DNA of 64,000 nucleotides from Chamaecyparis obtusa (taxonomy: Eukaryota > Streptophyta > Pinopsida > Cupressales > Cupressaceae): NCBI GenBank assembly GCA_027943335.1, contig BSBK01002160.1, positions 253,001 through 317,000 of the forward strand, written 5' to 3'. Each line of letters opens with the position of its first letter. Position 1 is the stretch's first letter. Below the pieces are notes generated by a model. The model saw nothing but the letters and a program-made list of their open reading frames with translations, did not search any database and had not been told where the DNA came from. Of the stretch, positions 1 to 10,645 are shown in pieces. The translations under genes and the position numbers were made by a program.

Positions 1-39
1 CCTGAACAAGTCCAAAAACTTTCAACTGAACTTGATAAA

Positions 40-1035
40 ATGGGTAATTGGTTTATTCAAGATTACCATAATCAAGATTCTATTCAAGCTATAGAGGCTC
101 TTAAGAAAGTTCTTCGTGATAGTGATCAAGGTGTTAATCTCTTGCATGGTATTACTCACCTCGTGCATTCAAATGTTAAACCTTTAGCTCAAGAAGCTCA
201 AGATTTAGGGTTGATTCCTCATGTCACTAGTATAGAACCTTCTTCTATTCCTTTACCTAGTATTCCTACCTATACTCCTTCTTTGGTGACTGTGACGGTT
301 TCCTCTGTTCCTATGAGTGTTCCTCCTGTGTCCCTTCCTACATCAAAACCTTCTTATCATGATGTTCCTTTTACTTATTTCAATCCTCTTCCAACTATAG
401 TTCCAAGTGTTCCTTCAGTTGTGTCTTCTATTCTCTTAGCTTCTTACACTTTACCTAGTGTTTCTAATGTTAATATTCCTCCTATTTCTTCTAATGATTC
501 AACAATCATCAGTTTGGCTCAAACTGTGTCATCCTTACAACAACAACTTGCATCCTTGACTCAAAACAAGTTTAGTATTCCTACATGTGACATGGGAAGT
601 CCTTTGTCTCGAGATATCATTCGTACTCCTATTCCTCAGCAAGTTGATATGCCTCGTCTTGAGAATTATAATGGAAAAGGAGACCCCATTCATCATGTTA
701 AAACATTTCAAATCCTTTGTAGTTATTATGCTCATGACCATAGGATTTTAGCCAAGTTGTTTGCCAGAAATTTTCGTGACAAGGCCTTACAATGGTATTT
801 TTCCTTGCCTCCTTATTCTATTGATTCATTTCCACAACTTGCCAATTCTTTTATTCAACAATTTCAAAACAACATTGGCCTGCAAGTGTCTTTGACTAAT
901 TTGATGCATTGTAAACAAAGTGCTAAGGAAAAATTGACTGAATTTATTGGTAGATTTAAGCATTTGCATGCTCGAATTTCCTATCATGTTCTTGAGATTG
1001 ATATTCAACGTATGTGTGTGTGTATGTTAAACACC
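40..1035 (+). pseudogene. Ty3-type gag, N-terminal and capsid part
   Basis: This open frame reads from an ATG at 40. Residues 1-200 are Pro/Ser/Thr/Val-rich linker. From about residue 205 it matches the plant Retrotrans_gag (PF03732) pattern: the PRLENYNGKGDP start, the KALQWYFSLP segment, then FIQQFQNN and KEKLTEFIGRFKHLHARIS. Gag forms the cytoplasmic particle that packages element RNA. The family-like sequence stops near base 1035; the frame runs into unrelated DNA and ends at 1095. The rest of gag resumes at about 1923, so the gene is split by an insertion. Domain assignment is firm; function is lost. Confidence 0.75.
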
Positions 1036-1922
1036 TTCATGAAATTAGGATTATTAACTAACAAATCAAAGAAAATACAATGCAAATTTAACTAAGAAAT
1101 GAAACTAAAATCTATGACATCTCATGGTTCTCTAATTAGATGTGGTAAGTAGAGCTCTCAGCTTAATCTCCACTAGTGACACTTCTAAAATGAGAAAATG
1201 TGATGCTACAATGCTTAATCTAGCTCACAATGATCCATTATGCAATGATAAATTGAAATGCTAATGCTAAATGCTCTTAATTGCTATCAAATGCTCATAA
1301 AATGCCTATAATAACAATGCTTTTGCTCTCCAATTCTCTTCTATATTATTGCTCTCAAAATGAATCTTATTTATAGTAAATTCCCTAGGGTAGGGGGTAG
1401 AGTGAAGTAATCATGATTTAGCCTTGGTTGAGTCAAAAATTTTGCAATGTTTTTAAATGGGGGGACAATTTAAATGTTTGTCTCAAAGCTTTGGACAAAA
1501 GGACAAAATTGAGTGGATGAGATTCAAAGTTGAATTTGTGTGATTGAGATTTAATTCCTTTGAGTGATTTGTGTCTCTTTGTCCTCAATTCTCATTGGTT
1601 GCTCAACTTTGTTGAAAGATATTATGATTTATTAAATTCAATTAATTAATTAAATTTAGCCATGTAAGGAATAGGTTCATTTTGATTTTTGATTTAAAAC
1701 TATACAATTAATTGATTAAAATCAATTATATAGTGTTTTTCACCTCTTTAAGCTTTGATTTAATTATTTAATGTCATTATTTAATTTTTCCTTTTATTTT
1801 ATATTTTTGTCCAATTTGATTTATTAATGTCCATTTAATATTGATTTGATCCTTTTTTATGAGAATTAGTTCATTTTGATGATTTTGAGCCTTTTTAATG
1901 ATTTACAAGCACTTGCCCATTT
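1036..1922. mobile_element. ~0.9 kb insertion splitting gag
   Basis: Gag reading ends just before this block and resumes just after it. The block is AT-rich and non-coding in both directions. The short string GTATGTT occurs at both junctions (about 1021-1028 and 1936-1943) and may be a target duplication. I could not fix terminal repeats, so solo LTR, MITE or other element are all possible. Confidence 0.5.
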
Positions 1923-2606
1923 TTGAGTGTCTATAGTATGTTTATTTCAAATTTGCAAAAGGATATTAGAGATAAGATTATGCTTACTGAATTTACCTGT
2001 TTTCAACAACTTTGTGCAGCACTTCATCATTATCAATTACAAGTGAGTCAATTTGAGAGAAACACTCCAATGGCTCCTGTTCTAGTTGATAAAAGTGATG
2101 CTGCTCCTAATCCAAACAAATTTAAAAAATACAACAACTATGTCAAGATAAACAAACAAGCGAATGCAGTTGCTGATGAACTTGTTGTTGCATCTCAAAA
2201 TGCCACTTCTGCATCCACTGCTTTTCAATTAAATCATATGTTTACTCCTCCTTCTGAATCTTTACATTCTATTATGAATAGGTTGTTAACTGCTAATATG
2301 ATTACTTTACCTCCTATTCGGCCTCTTTTACCTACTACGATTGCATCTAAATCTTTTGATCCTAAAGCTTTTTGTCAATGTCATCATCAGAATGGTCATG
2401 ATACTGAGAAATGTTATTCTTTAAAACATAAGGTTCAAGACTTAATTGACTCTAATGCCTTATCTGTTGATAATCTTGATGGTAGTGGGAACAAATCTGT
2501 CTCTCTTCTAAATCAAAATCTTCAAATCTATACGAATCCTTTACCTACGCATGATACTAATACCATTTCTCAGCCATCTTCTATGGATATTGTGTATGAT
2601 TCATAG
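1923..2606 (+). pseudogene. Ty3-type gag, C-terminal part with degenerate zinc knuckle
   Basis: This is the continuation of the interrupted gag. It opens with the end of the capsid domain (NLQKDIRDKIMLTEF and FQQLCAALHHYQ). It has no good ATG of its own, as expected for a broken gene. Around residues 150-170 lies CQCHHQNGHDTEKC followed by YSLKHKVQDLID, the position and shape of the Ty3 gag nucleic-acid-binding knuckle, though the first Cys pair is spaced unusually (C-x-C). A TAG at 2604-2606 separates it from the protease frame, which starts directly at 2607. Confidence 0.7.
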
Positions 2607-3266
2607 ATGGATGATCTTAATCACATTGTTAATCAAGTGGAGCATGTTGTTCAATCTATATCTCCACCTCAGCTTCAGCCTCAAGTTCCATCTCAACCTC
2701 AACCAAAACCTAAATTGAAGATTCAACCTAAACCTCGACAACAACCTAAGAATAAAAGACCTCATGAACTTTTGATTACCTTTGATGATTCTGAGACCAT
2801 TAAAGCTCCTGATGGTCCCCTTTATATTTATGCTAGGATTTCTCAGATACCTACTCGTGGTTGTCTTGTTGATCCTACATCCTTGGTCAATGTTATTACT
2901 AAAGAAAATCTTTTTATGAAAAATTTGCAATGCAATTCTTATGATACATTTGATGTGTGGATTCAAACTTGTAATGGTTTTCTGTATCCATCATTTGGTT
3001 CTATTAACTTGCCAGATGAACTTTGCGGTAAAATTGTGAACACTACCTTTGTTGTTCCTACTTTTGATCAGTTTCAAGTTAAGCTTGGTTTGCCATGGTT
3101 AAATGCGATGCATGTTGTTGCTTCACCTATCCATAAATGTCTTAAATTTGTTCATGCTGAAGAAGTGAAGATGGTTAATCATATTTTATATCAATCTTCT
3201 AGGCTGAGGGATTGTGCTACTCTTGATTTCTTTTGGCCTGCATTACCTAATTCATGTCCTTCTTGA
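2607..3266 (+). pseudogene. Ty3-type aspartic protease region
   Basis: The protein begins with Pro/Gln/Lys-rich low complexity (residues 18-50), then a retropepsin-like fold. HELLITFDDSETIKAPDG leads into GCLVDPTSLVNVITKENL, where the catalytic Asp sits in VDPTS rather than the usual D-S/T-G-A/S, so activity is doubtful. FQVKLGLPWLNAMHVVAS then SPIHKCLKFV matches the conserved C-terminal GxPWL segment of plant Ty3 proteases. It lies in frame with upstream gag after one stop codon. The family match rests on motif order; the altered active site suggests inactivation. Confidence 0.7.
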
Positions 3267-3335
3267 CCTGATAATCTTTTCTGCTCATATCAAGCCTATA
3301 AGCATCGTAAGATTCTTGAATTAAGTGTACCTCTG

Positions 3336-3914
3336 ATGGATCTTAATCGTGGTCTTTTGCCTAAACCTTCTATACCTCCTTTATCCATGACTTCTACATA
3401 TGTTAATCAAGTTCCTACTGTTGATCGTCTGAATATTGATAATCCTATTAATCCTCCTAAAGAACCTGTGAAGGATCCTATAATTGTTCCTCCTAGTTCT
3501 CAAAATATTTCAAGTAAAGAAAAATGTAATCGATCTACTAATGAACATCATAAGAAGTTTCGTGCTCAAGCTAAAGCTCGTAATTCTTTACTTTCTTCTA
3601 ATAAGCCTATGCATGATGTTGTTACTAATAATGATGTTAAGATGCATGATTATGATGATTCTATTTGTATCTTAGATCCTATTTTGATTAATCTAGATGA
3701 TGAAGATACTCTTGATGATGTTAGTGATGAATATGAAACTATTGACATTGACATTGATTTACCTAATATGCTTTCACCACAATTAACACTTAAAGCTAGT
3801 ATCAAACATTGTGATTCTCAAGAGCATCCTTGTTTGAAACTGGCTATCATTCCTACTATTTTGGATATAGTCCCTCTTGCGAGTTACCCACCTTCCCTAA
3901 ATGATATAAAATGA
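3336..3914 (+). pseudogene. Ty3 polyprotein linker downstream of protease
   Basis: A polar, Pro/Asp/Asn-rich frame of 192 residues with an acidic patch (DDEDTLDDVSDEYETIDIDIDL) ends in ASYPPSLNDIK and a stop. In full elements such low-complexity sequence lies between protease and reverse transcriptase; here the frame simply ends. I see no catalytic motif. It is separated from the protease frame by about 70 bp with stops. Assignment comes from position and composition only. Confidence 0.45.
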
Positions 3915-5087
3915 GATGGGGAGAGTAGGTGGCACACTTGATCGGCTTGTCCTTTATGGTAGCTTTGTTGTGTGTTTTCCTATTATATTGTGCTTCTCCT
4001 GTGATGTGTTTATTAAATGTTGTTAGATTCTTTTATACGACCCTTATTACTTTGTTGGTACAAGGTGATAAAGGAATCAAACCTGTTGTACCATTCCTCT
4101 ATATGTATCTCTATTCTTCTCTATGTTGTTTCATGTTATGTTGTACTTGTGCTATTGTTCGTAAATGTTTCCTTGTGTAATCTACTTGGATCTGGGACTT
4201 GGTAGCACTGATTCTTTTTGGTCTCCAGGTCATGGTCTGAAAATATTCTTCTTCGTATCTCTTATGTGATCTTTCCTCCATTGTGATTGTAGTTCTACTT
4301 TCTTTGGGGAATGATGTCAATTCATTTGCAATAATATCATATATATATTATCTTATGATCATATTGACCCCATGGAAGGTATTTCCCTTCTGTGTTCTCT
4401 ATATGTTTATGTGGTATTTCCCTTGATTTGTCTTCATCTGGGGGCATCTTGTAGTGGAAACATAACTAGTGGAGTTGTTTATGTTTCTGTTAAAGCCAAT
4501 TCTCTTGTTAAAGTGTTAGCAATGACTTTAACGTGGGGGCATACTCTTTTCTCACCTATTGCACACACACACTTTTCAATACACATATATTATTTTTCAA
4601 GATACTTTTCTCCCTTTTTGGATTAGTGACTAATCCTTAAAGCATGGATTTATATTTTAGGATCTCTTGATCCCTCCAGTTTCAAATTTTTGATCCCTTA
4701 AGGTCGAAGGTGTCCTTAAGATTGGATCTCTTTTGTTTTTGGCTTTTCTCTTATGGAATAGAATATTCTTGAGGGTGAATCCTTGATGGGTTGACTAGTG
4801 AGTAGCCACATTCACTAGATGGTTCAATTCCATCTTTCCAGTTGCGTTGTTTCCTTGTGTGGTTCATAATGGGACATAAGTTCTCATTGGGTGAGATAAT
4901 CACACCCTCTCTCTCTCTCTCTAGAAATGTCTCTCTTATTATGATCTTGGAGTTGATGAAGACTTGAGTCCCTGGGGGCTTGAGGATCTCTTTGTCCCTT
5001 TGATTTTAATAAGATTATCTTTTCATTATGATCTCCTTTACCAAGAGTTTCCATCGATTCCATACTCTTGCTAAAGTAGGGGCTTAA
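3915..5087 (+). other. 3' non-coding interior of the Ty3-like element
   Basis: No credible coding sequence. A purine run at about 3910-3930 and the G-rich strings near 4440 and 4537 are typical of the 3' interior of plant Ty3 elements. A short CT microsatellite occurs at 4909-4922. The segment ends in a polypurine-like stretch (AAAGTAGGGG, 5073-5082) just before the proposed LTR start. Confidence 0.4.
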
Positions 5088-5283
5088 TGTATCATCTTAA
5101 AATGGAATCACTTCCATGATAAGAGCATTTAGCCCTCTGAGTAAGTGGTCTAGGGTCATGTCAAGTGCCTTGATTGGGTCTTTGCATGGATCTGGTTTTT
5201 CCCCCATATTCTGCTTCTCTCTCCCTATTTCCAACCTCTTTCTAACATAATTTCTATGAGAATCTGAAGACTTTGACTTTTTG

Positions 5284-5437
5284 GGTCAAGGATGATCTGA
5301 AGGGTCAAGGACGTCCTAGACCATGACCTAGGTCAAGGATGACCTCGACCCTAACCTAGGTCAAGGATGACCTTGACCCTAACCTAGGTCAAGGGTGACC
5401 TCAACCCTGACCTAGGGAAGAGACTACCTCGTCCCTG
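5284..5437 (+). repeat. 28-bp tandem repeats with W-box cores in LTR U3
   Basis: The string ACCTAGG recurs at 5326, 5354, 5382 and 5410, exactly 28 bp apart, with two looser units upstream. Each unit contains GGTCA-(4 bp)-TGACC as an inverted pair, giving W-box cores (TTGACC or its complement GGTCAA). The array ends about 250 bp upstream of the TATA box, where an LTR enhancer would lie. Confidence 0.85.
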
Positions 5438-5682
5438 ACCCCAGGTCCAAATTTCAGTTTCTAAAAGTTTCAGGATGCCAAGTTTCAGAAAATTTATTTT
5501 CCTGCTTTCGGGTCAGCTATTTTGGATTTCAAAATGGTAAACCCTTAAATTGAATTTAATCTAGGTCCATTTCTAGGGTTTAAGGTTAATTGGGATTTAA
5601 TTCTCCAATGTCGGCCTTCTCTAAAATCTCTAGGGAATAAAATTGAGCTTGAGAGATTATGAGCTTGAAAGATTATGATCAC

Positions 5683-5692
5683 TATAAAAGGA
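5683..5692 (+). promoter_or_regulatory. TATA box of the Ty3-like LTR
   Basis: CTATAAAAGG is a strong plant TATA match, followed about 30 bp later by a CT-rich stretch suited to transcription initiation (around 5712-5725). Short repeats of GAGCTTGA/GATTATGA lie directly upstream. Confidence 0.65.
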
Positions 5693-7262
5693 GGCCTTCC
5701 TCTCTCATTTTCATATCATATCTCATCTCATAATCTCTCAAGCTCTCAAGTGCAAGTAAGCAAGAAGGAGAAGGAAAGAAAGAAAGCATTCATTCATCTT
5801 CAAGCCAAGAATTCAAGCATTCAAGTGTTCATCAAGGAGATCCATTGTTAGTCATTGAAGGATTCAATCTCTATGGAGCCCTCTTGTTGAAGATTTCTCC
5901 ATCCACATACATCCAAGCCTCTTCCTATGCAAAGATCCATTCAAGATTGGTTTTGAAGATATAATGCCATTGATTTGAGACATCTTACATATTTCTACAT
6001 TCATTTGGAGCATCCCTACTTGTGGATTCAAGGATTCGAATCCTCCACAAGGACTTCAACATAAACAAGGTGAATAGTTCCATTTACTTTGTTTATACAT
6101 ATTGCAATTTCAATTCAATTTCAAGGTTAATTCCTAAATTGGGGTTTAAACAAGGCAAACCACCCATCCAAACAACAAAAAACCATTTTTCTTACAGGTA
6201 CAGGTACAAGACAGCAAATTGAAGTTCAAATTTGGATACCCTTTTCGGTGAATTTTCAGGATCTGCGAACAGAATTTCCGTCAAAGTTGTTTCAGGTCAA
6301 GGATGACCTTTAGTGGGGGGTAGGATTATGCACTAGGGTAAGACCTTGCCCTGCTATCTGGGTCAAAGTCAACCTGACCTCAGAAGGAAAAAATTTTTTG
6401 AGGTTTTCTCTGTCTTGACATTTCCAGTCTGAAGCAGGTTGCAGAATTTCTCAAAACTATGCACAAACATCAGAAATCAGCATTTTCTAGATTTTCCCTA
6501 TTTTGAGGTTAGTATTTTCCTTCTATTCATTTAAGATTTCAAGTACATACTTTATATAGTAGATTATAGGGTTTTTCTCCTTTCTTCATGTTCTTCATTG
6601 TTTGATTCAATTGTGCATTGGTCACTTCTTTGTGATTAATCCATTTGGATCTTTCCTTTTGGGAATTTGGATTAAGGATAGGTCCTATATTCCCCCTTGC
6701 CTATCATATTATCTTATCTACTACTATTCAACCCTATTCACATTTTCATACCATTCATTTCACTTCCATCCATATCCACAATTATCCTATCCATAGAGGT
6801 GAATCCATTTCACCTCTATTTGGATAACAGAATCTTGTCCATGATTTCAGGACAATATCAAGGCTTAGGCTAGGATTTGGATCTATGTATTATCTCCCCT
6901 CTCTTACCATTTGAGATATTGTGATAGGGCACGCTCATCTTGACAATTCAGGAAAGTCAATGCCCGGTACCTACAAACCTGCATAAAAGACAAGCATGTA
7001 CATACATGTATAAATATATAACAGACAATGGCGGGGATTAGCTGATCATGTGGATCTCACAAGAAAGTAACTATGACTTCATCCCTCAACCACATCAGGC
7101 ATGTCAAACAAAAATATAAAACACGCATGCCAACCATACACATGCAAGTATGGGGTCAGTAAAATCATAAGCATCAATGATTTCCTAACATATAAATCAT
7201 CATCCTAAAATAACCATAATATATAGAAAACCAAACTATGGGAGGGGCACTACATCTGCATT

Positions 7263-8040
7263 CATACAAATTCACAGATATCATACTCTGCATTTTCTTT
7301 AACAATTTTGTAGATATTATGGATGATGGTGCTAGAAATAGAATTTTCTCTACTTGAGTGGTACACTTTCTATCTCAAGATAATACAAGAAAACTTGACA
7401 ATAAGTAATTTGATATTATTCACTTTCATGGCCCTTTTATCCCAGTAAGACTCAATCAACTATGTCACATATCCTTCTTAATAGTCCTTAAGGATGGAAC
7501 TTCTCCACTAGCATTGAAACTAGTGACTACATCTAAGACCTCCTTAGTTATTTTATATGGTTTATCAAGCCACATGAATTGGTCATGCCAGCTTGATCCA
7601 TTTGTCTTCATCAAAGGTGTGAAAGTGCATGACTTGTGAAATTTCCATGGTCTCCAAAACTTTAAACTCATCTTTTAGTTTTCCATCTGTACACGGATTC
7701 TTATACATATCAAGAATTGCATATTACCCTAATTCCTTGAAATTACAGTGGATGTAATCCCTACTATCTTCTACATGCAAAACTTCATAAGGAACCCTAG
7801 AAAATGCACCCTTTGGATCATCTTCCATTGACTTGTATGGGTGTTTCTTGAATTTGGGTCTAGGTCTATCCTTAACAACAACTACCATACATGTATCCAT
7901 AATCTCAAATTCAATATACCAAGTTGTGGAATTATAAATACCTTTTTACATCAACGAAAATGGTTTCAAGTTCAATCTCTAAAAAGATTCCAAACTTTGT
8001 TCAAATCACCTCAAATCTCTCTATGAGCTCAATCTTTAGA
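7263..8040 (-). pseudogene. Decayed minus-strand coding sequence, family not recognised
   Basis: Read on the minus strand, a frame with several stops holds protein-like sequence: MEDDPKGAFSRVPYEVLHVE, then KLKDEFKVLETMEISQVMHF, then WLDKPYKITKEVLDVVTSFN (about 7560-7500) and GEVPSLRTIKKDM. The longest uninterrupted piece is 7671-7465. It lies downstream, in minus orientation, of copia-like zinc knuckles, so it may belong to the same mobile element or to an older one. I recognise no catalytic motif. Coding origin is inferred from composition and charge pattern only. Confidence 0.35.
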
Positions 8041-8499
8041 TACAAAGATGTCAAATGAAGTCTAAAAATACCTTTTAAGCCTTGGCATGATGAGAAAGGT
8101 AATCACAATTAATGTGTTGAACCCTAGCTAAAAAATTTGCATATTGTCTAAGGCTCAAAAATCTATCTGTGATCATAATCATTCAAGTGTGATTTTATTA
8201 AGATCTAGATTCAATTTTGCATCTAACTACACCAATTGCTTCTACCAATCCTTCTAATTCAATGGTAAGGTGATATTTTTCTTGAAAAACTCTCCCTTGG
8301 GTCTATTACCTAATCATTTTTTTTATGAGACTTTCACACCAGAATTTGGTGTGATATTTCTAATAGCATTAATTTGTTATTTTCTAACACATATCTTACT
8401 CATTTCTTTCTTAACCTCTACCACATCAAATTTTTTCTTCCCTTTATCATTCTTCACATTTTTTCTCTCTATCGAACCTCTCATGTTCACATTAGCATT

Positions 8500-9590
8500 A
8501 TTGTATCTACAATTCCTAGCAATCTGATTTGATATTATTGCATTTAAAACATATCACATTTGAGTTTCCATACCTTGGATCACTTAAATTGTCCTCAATC
8601 TTCATTTCTTTTCCATTGTCCAAATTTGTTGCATTTGTAGCATGTCATATTTCCTTGGTTGGTAGAATTGTTCATCTTTTCTTAGCACTTACTTGATTTG
8701 TGGCCATAATTGTAACAAGTGAAACAGTGTCCAAAAAAGGTTGTAACATTATATCTTCTTCTAGACTTATTTTTATTATGACTAAAATTATTACAAGTAA
8801 AACATCTCCCATTGAGGTTTTATCCATTAGGTTTTCTCAGAGGTGTCCTTTTAGGTTCATCAATCTAATTATTTGATAATGTGTTTTTCTTGCCAGATCT
8901 AGAACTTTCACCTTTCTCAAATTCAAGACCTTGTGAGTTTTCTTTTTTTTCTGTCTCTTTCTAATTGGTCATCAAACTTTGTTGACCTAGTCATGAATTT
9001 GTCTTTAAATTCCCTAGTAGTAGCAATCTCACCTTCAAGTTCTTCAATATGCTTCCTAAGTTCCTTATCAAGATGTTTGTCTTTATGAATGAGATGGTAT
9101 TCATGCTTCTTTCTTCCTTCCAATTCTTCACTTAGTATTCTAACCCTATTTAGAATCTCTTGATTTATCTTTTCACATTCTTCTATATCTTCTCCTTCAA
9201 ATATTGATGAAGAAGTTCTTCATTATTTTTCCTTTCTTCTAGCTCATTTGTCATCTTCATAACTATAAATTCCATTTCATGTTTTAGGAATTCCATCTCT
9301 TATTTAGGTTTTTCACATTCTTCTTTCAAGGATTGAGAATCTTCTTTTTGTTACAATTTATCAACAATTTCCTTTCTTTTTTCCATTGTTTTTTTTTAAT
9401 AATAAATTAGTCTTTGAATGTAACTATTAGCATCCTTAAGTTCCATCTTCAATCCAAGGACCTCTTCTTTAAGTTCATCAATATCTTCATGGGAAACTAG
9501 AAGCTAATGTTGTGTTGAACTCAAATGTCCTTCATCAAGATATTCCTCAAGATGTTTGGCTTCCTTTGAGGAACAAGGATTTGTGCCAAT
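8500..9590 (-). pseudogene. Copia-type gag remnant: coiled coil followed by CCHC knuckles
   Basis: On the minus strand, 9590 to 8920 encodes Lys/Glu/Leu-rich helix-forming sequence (for example KHIEELEGEIATTREFKDKF, open at 9123-8923). From 8805 to about 8520 come four knuckle-like motifs in various states: CFTCNNFSHNKNKS, an intact CX2CX4HX4C (CFTCYNYGHKSSKC, near 8735-8695), CYKCNKFGQ and CFKCNN. Coiled coil plus several knuckles is typical of gag in larger plant copia elements. Many stops are present. The capsid part that should precede it is missing or too decayed to see, since the LTR follows at once. Confidence 0.6.
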
Positions 9591-10630
9591 TGTTAGTATT
9601 GAGGAACACTGAAATGAGGGAGTGAATCAATGTTCTAACACTTTTAACTTTAGCAATCTGATTTCTTAACCATTAACTAAATGCAATGAAAAGTAAATAG
9701 TATAATAAAATAAATGAAATCCATAAAATCATAACACCATGATTTTTGTGTGGAAGCCCTCTTAGGGGAAAGACCGTAGTGGGGATGGTACCCACAAGAA
9801 ATTACTTCTATAGAAATAACAACCATGTTTAAGGTTTAGTTACAATAAGGAGAATGCACATGCATTTAGACACACTTCCTAGAGCTCACTTCTCAAGTTA
9901 CAAAAGATAAGGATCACTTCCATACAAAATATTGGACTACAATCTAAAAGGGTGAACTAAAAATAGCATCAACTATGCGCATACAATTCCATGTAGGTGC
10001 ACAACAAAAAATTCTCAATCCGTCAATTGATTCTCTGTATCCAAATCCTTTTCATAATATTATCACAACTGATCTTTTTATTACATCTCTAACAATCGCA
10101 TCAACAAAATAACACAAAAAATCCATCTTATATACCTGATTGCAACAACAATATGTCAACCAGTCAGCCTCAAGAACATAAAGATTTGAGCGTAGAACAT
10201 CAGCCAAATCAATAACTAAATCTTCATGCTAACCTCAGCCCAAAGCATATATATCATTAAACATGTCATCTCTATCATCTCCAACTCTCAAACTGATCAG
10301 ATCATCACCCTGTTAGGATCACTGATCAGTCCTACTGTTAACTATCACTATTTTTAACAATTCACTTCATAACTGATACTCATAATTCCATAGCTTGAAC
10401 AAATGATAACATTAGAAGGTTTAATTATAGACTAAAGTAGAATATACCTTGTATAATCTTCTCCTAGTTTCACAACTCAAAATTCAAAGTCAACTGTCTG
10501 TACCGATTAATATACAAAACCCTATACATTTTCCATGTCCTGCCATACTTAGACAATTTTACAATCCGACCTTGAGTATCACAAAACTATGACAAGTGAC
10601 CATGTAGAATGTGTATGTCTCTTGCCAACA
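9591..10630 (-). repeat. Copia-type LTR, minus orientation (right end tentative)
   Basis: The plus strand reads TGTTAGTATTGAGG at the left edge, the end of a minus-strand LTR next to a primer-site-like ATTGGCACAAATCC. Near 9750-9815 lies the block seen in other copia LTRs of this window: a short segment encoding, on the minus strand, a fixed run around CCCCACTACGG and CTTCCACAC. The right edge is set at CCAACA (10625-10630), beyond which the minus strand has a purine run (GAGGAAGAGG). No second copy was found, so the edge is tentative. Confidence 0.5.
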
Positions 10631-10645
10631 TATCCTCTTCCTCAC

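Larger units (their letters stand above)
1..6990 (+). mobile_element. Ty3/gypsy-type LTR retrotransposon, gag-protease only, 5' end outside window
   Basis: Coding pieces on the plus strand follow the Ty3 order: gag capsid region (40-1035), zinc knuckle (about 2370-2440), aspartic protease (2760-3180), and a polar linker to 3914. A non-coding stretch and a TATA-bearing LTR from 5088 follow. No reverse transcriptase, RNase H or integrase motif appears between protease and LTR, so this looks like a non-autonomous derivative or an internally deleted copy. The 5' LTR would lie left of base 1. The right end is uncertain: no clear CA end or target duplication was found, so 6990 is approximate. Confidence 0.6.
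5088..6990 (+). repeat. 3' LTR of the Ty3-like element (right end approximate)
   Basis: The proposed start is TGTATCATC after the polypurine-like AAAGTAGGGGCTTA. The LTR holds a 28-bp tandem array (5284-5437), a TATA box (5683-5692), then a CT/GA-rich stretch typical of a transcribed R/leader (5700-5790). The second LTR is outside the window, so the ends cannot be confirmed by pairing. The tail beyond 6300 repeats pieces of the GGTCAAGGATGACC motif. Confidence 0.5.

Noticed and set aside
5284..5437. Regularly spaced 28-bp repeats resembling a CRISPR array
   Set aside because: There are no unique spacers; units are contiguous and diverged, and lie in an LTR of a plant retrotransposon.
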